NCBI GenBank assembly: GCA_033296885.1
Contig: MU863927.1
Span: 172,786-236,785 of the forward strand
DNA from: Triangularia verruculosa
Taxonomy: Eukaryota; Ascomycota; Sordariomycetes; Sordariales; Podosporaceae
Direction of reading: 5' to 3'
Length of the DNA: 64,000 nt
Shown: positions 63,943-64,000 of the stretch, one piece after another
Layout: each line of letters opens with the position of its first letter
How positions within the stretch are numbered: position 1 is the first letter of the stretch
Translations under genes and position numbers: made by a program
The notes under the pieces: generated by a model
The model's input: the letters and a program-made list of their open reading frames with translations, nothing else
Database searches by the model: none
What the model was told of the DNA's origin: nothing

Positions 63943-64000
63943 TTCAATTGCAGTAATAATCTTCAATGGCCTCGAAGTCCATGATGAAGAAAGAAGAAGA

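Overview
The window looks like chromosomal DNA of a filamentous ascomycete, most probably a Sordariomycete of the Sordariales type. Genes are sparse and separated by 0.3 to 5 kb. Most coding regions carry one to three short introns, mainly 50-60 nt, with GTAAGT/GTATGT/GTGAGT donors and YAG acceptors. Two tRNA genes carry anticodon-loop introns. The protein families are typical of Pezizomycotina. Species cannot be named from the sequence alone.

Layout. 1-4.2 kb: 3' end of an SLC35F-type nucleotide-sugar/solute transporter, a gamma-glutamylcyclotransferase-like gene, an intron-containing tRNA-Thr(AGT), and an AlaX-type alanyl-tRNA editing enzyme whose first coding exon is just the ATG. 4.2-9.1 kb: no gene seen. 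9.1-10.9 kb: a five-exon conserved fungal gene of unknown role. 14.2-15.1 kb: a peroxiredoxin-like AhpC/TSA protein (minus). 20.3-24.1 kb: a large Cid1/TUTase-like nucleotidyltransferase with a long disordered tail. 27.4-31 kb: an F-box-like fungal protein (minus) and a mitochondrial-type serine/homoserine O-acetyltransferase. 31.3-37.7 kb: a 967-aa disordered protein and an MFS transporter, both minus. 39-41.3 kb: two convergent Nudix hydrolases with an intron-containing tRNA-Ala(TGC) between them. 41.9-46.4 kb: a PPxY-containing protein and a second MFS transporter (minus). 47.4-50.2 kb: a disordered protein with a Cys/His N-terminus, a tRNA-like element, and a class I methyltransferase. 50.4-53.4 kb: a possible decayed ankyrin-type relic and a polytopic membrane protein. 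54-55.2 kb: a three-repeat Myb protein (minus). 58.3-59.7 kb: a PRISE-type short-chain reductase. 60.9-62.4 kb: a protein with a possible degenerate retropepsin-like domain (minus). 63.4-64 kb: the start of a DUF6594-type gene.

There is no biosynthetic cluster or obvious new multi-gene system. The genes look like independent housekeeping and accessory loci. The more unusual points are at the level of single genes: the ATG-only exon, a Myb intron whose retention would keep the frame, a tRNA-like gene without a foldable anticodon arm, a putative inactive retropepsin fold, and the tRNA between two Nudix genes. All exon joins were worked out by eye from splice signals and reading-frame continuity; no transcript or database evidence was available.
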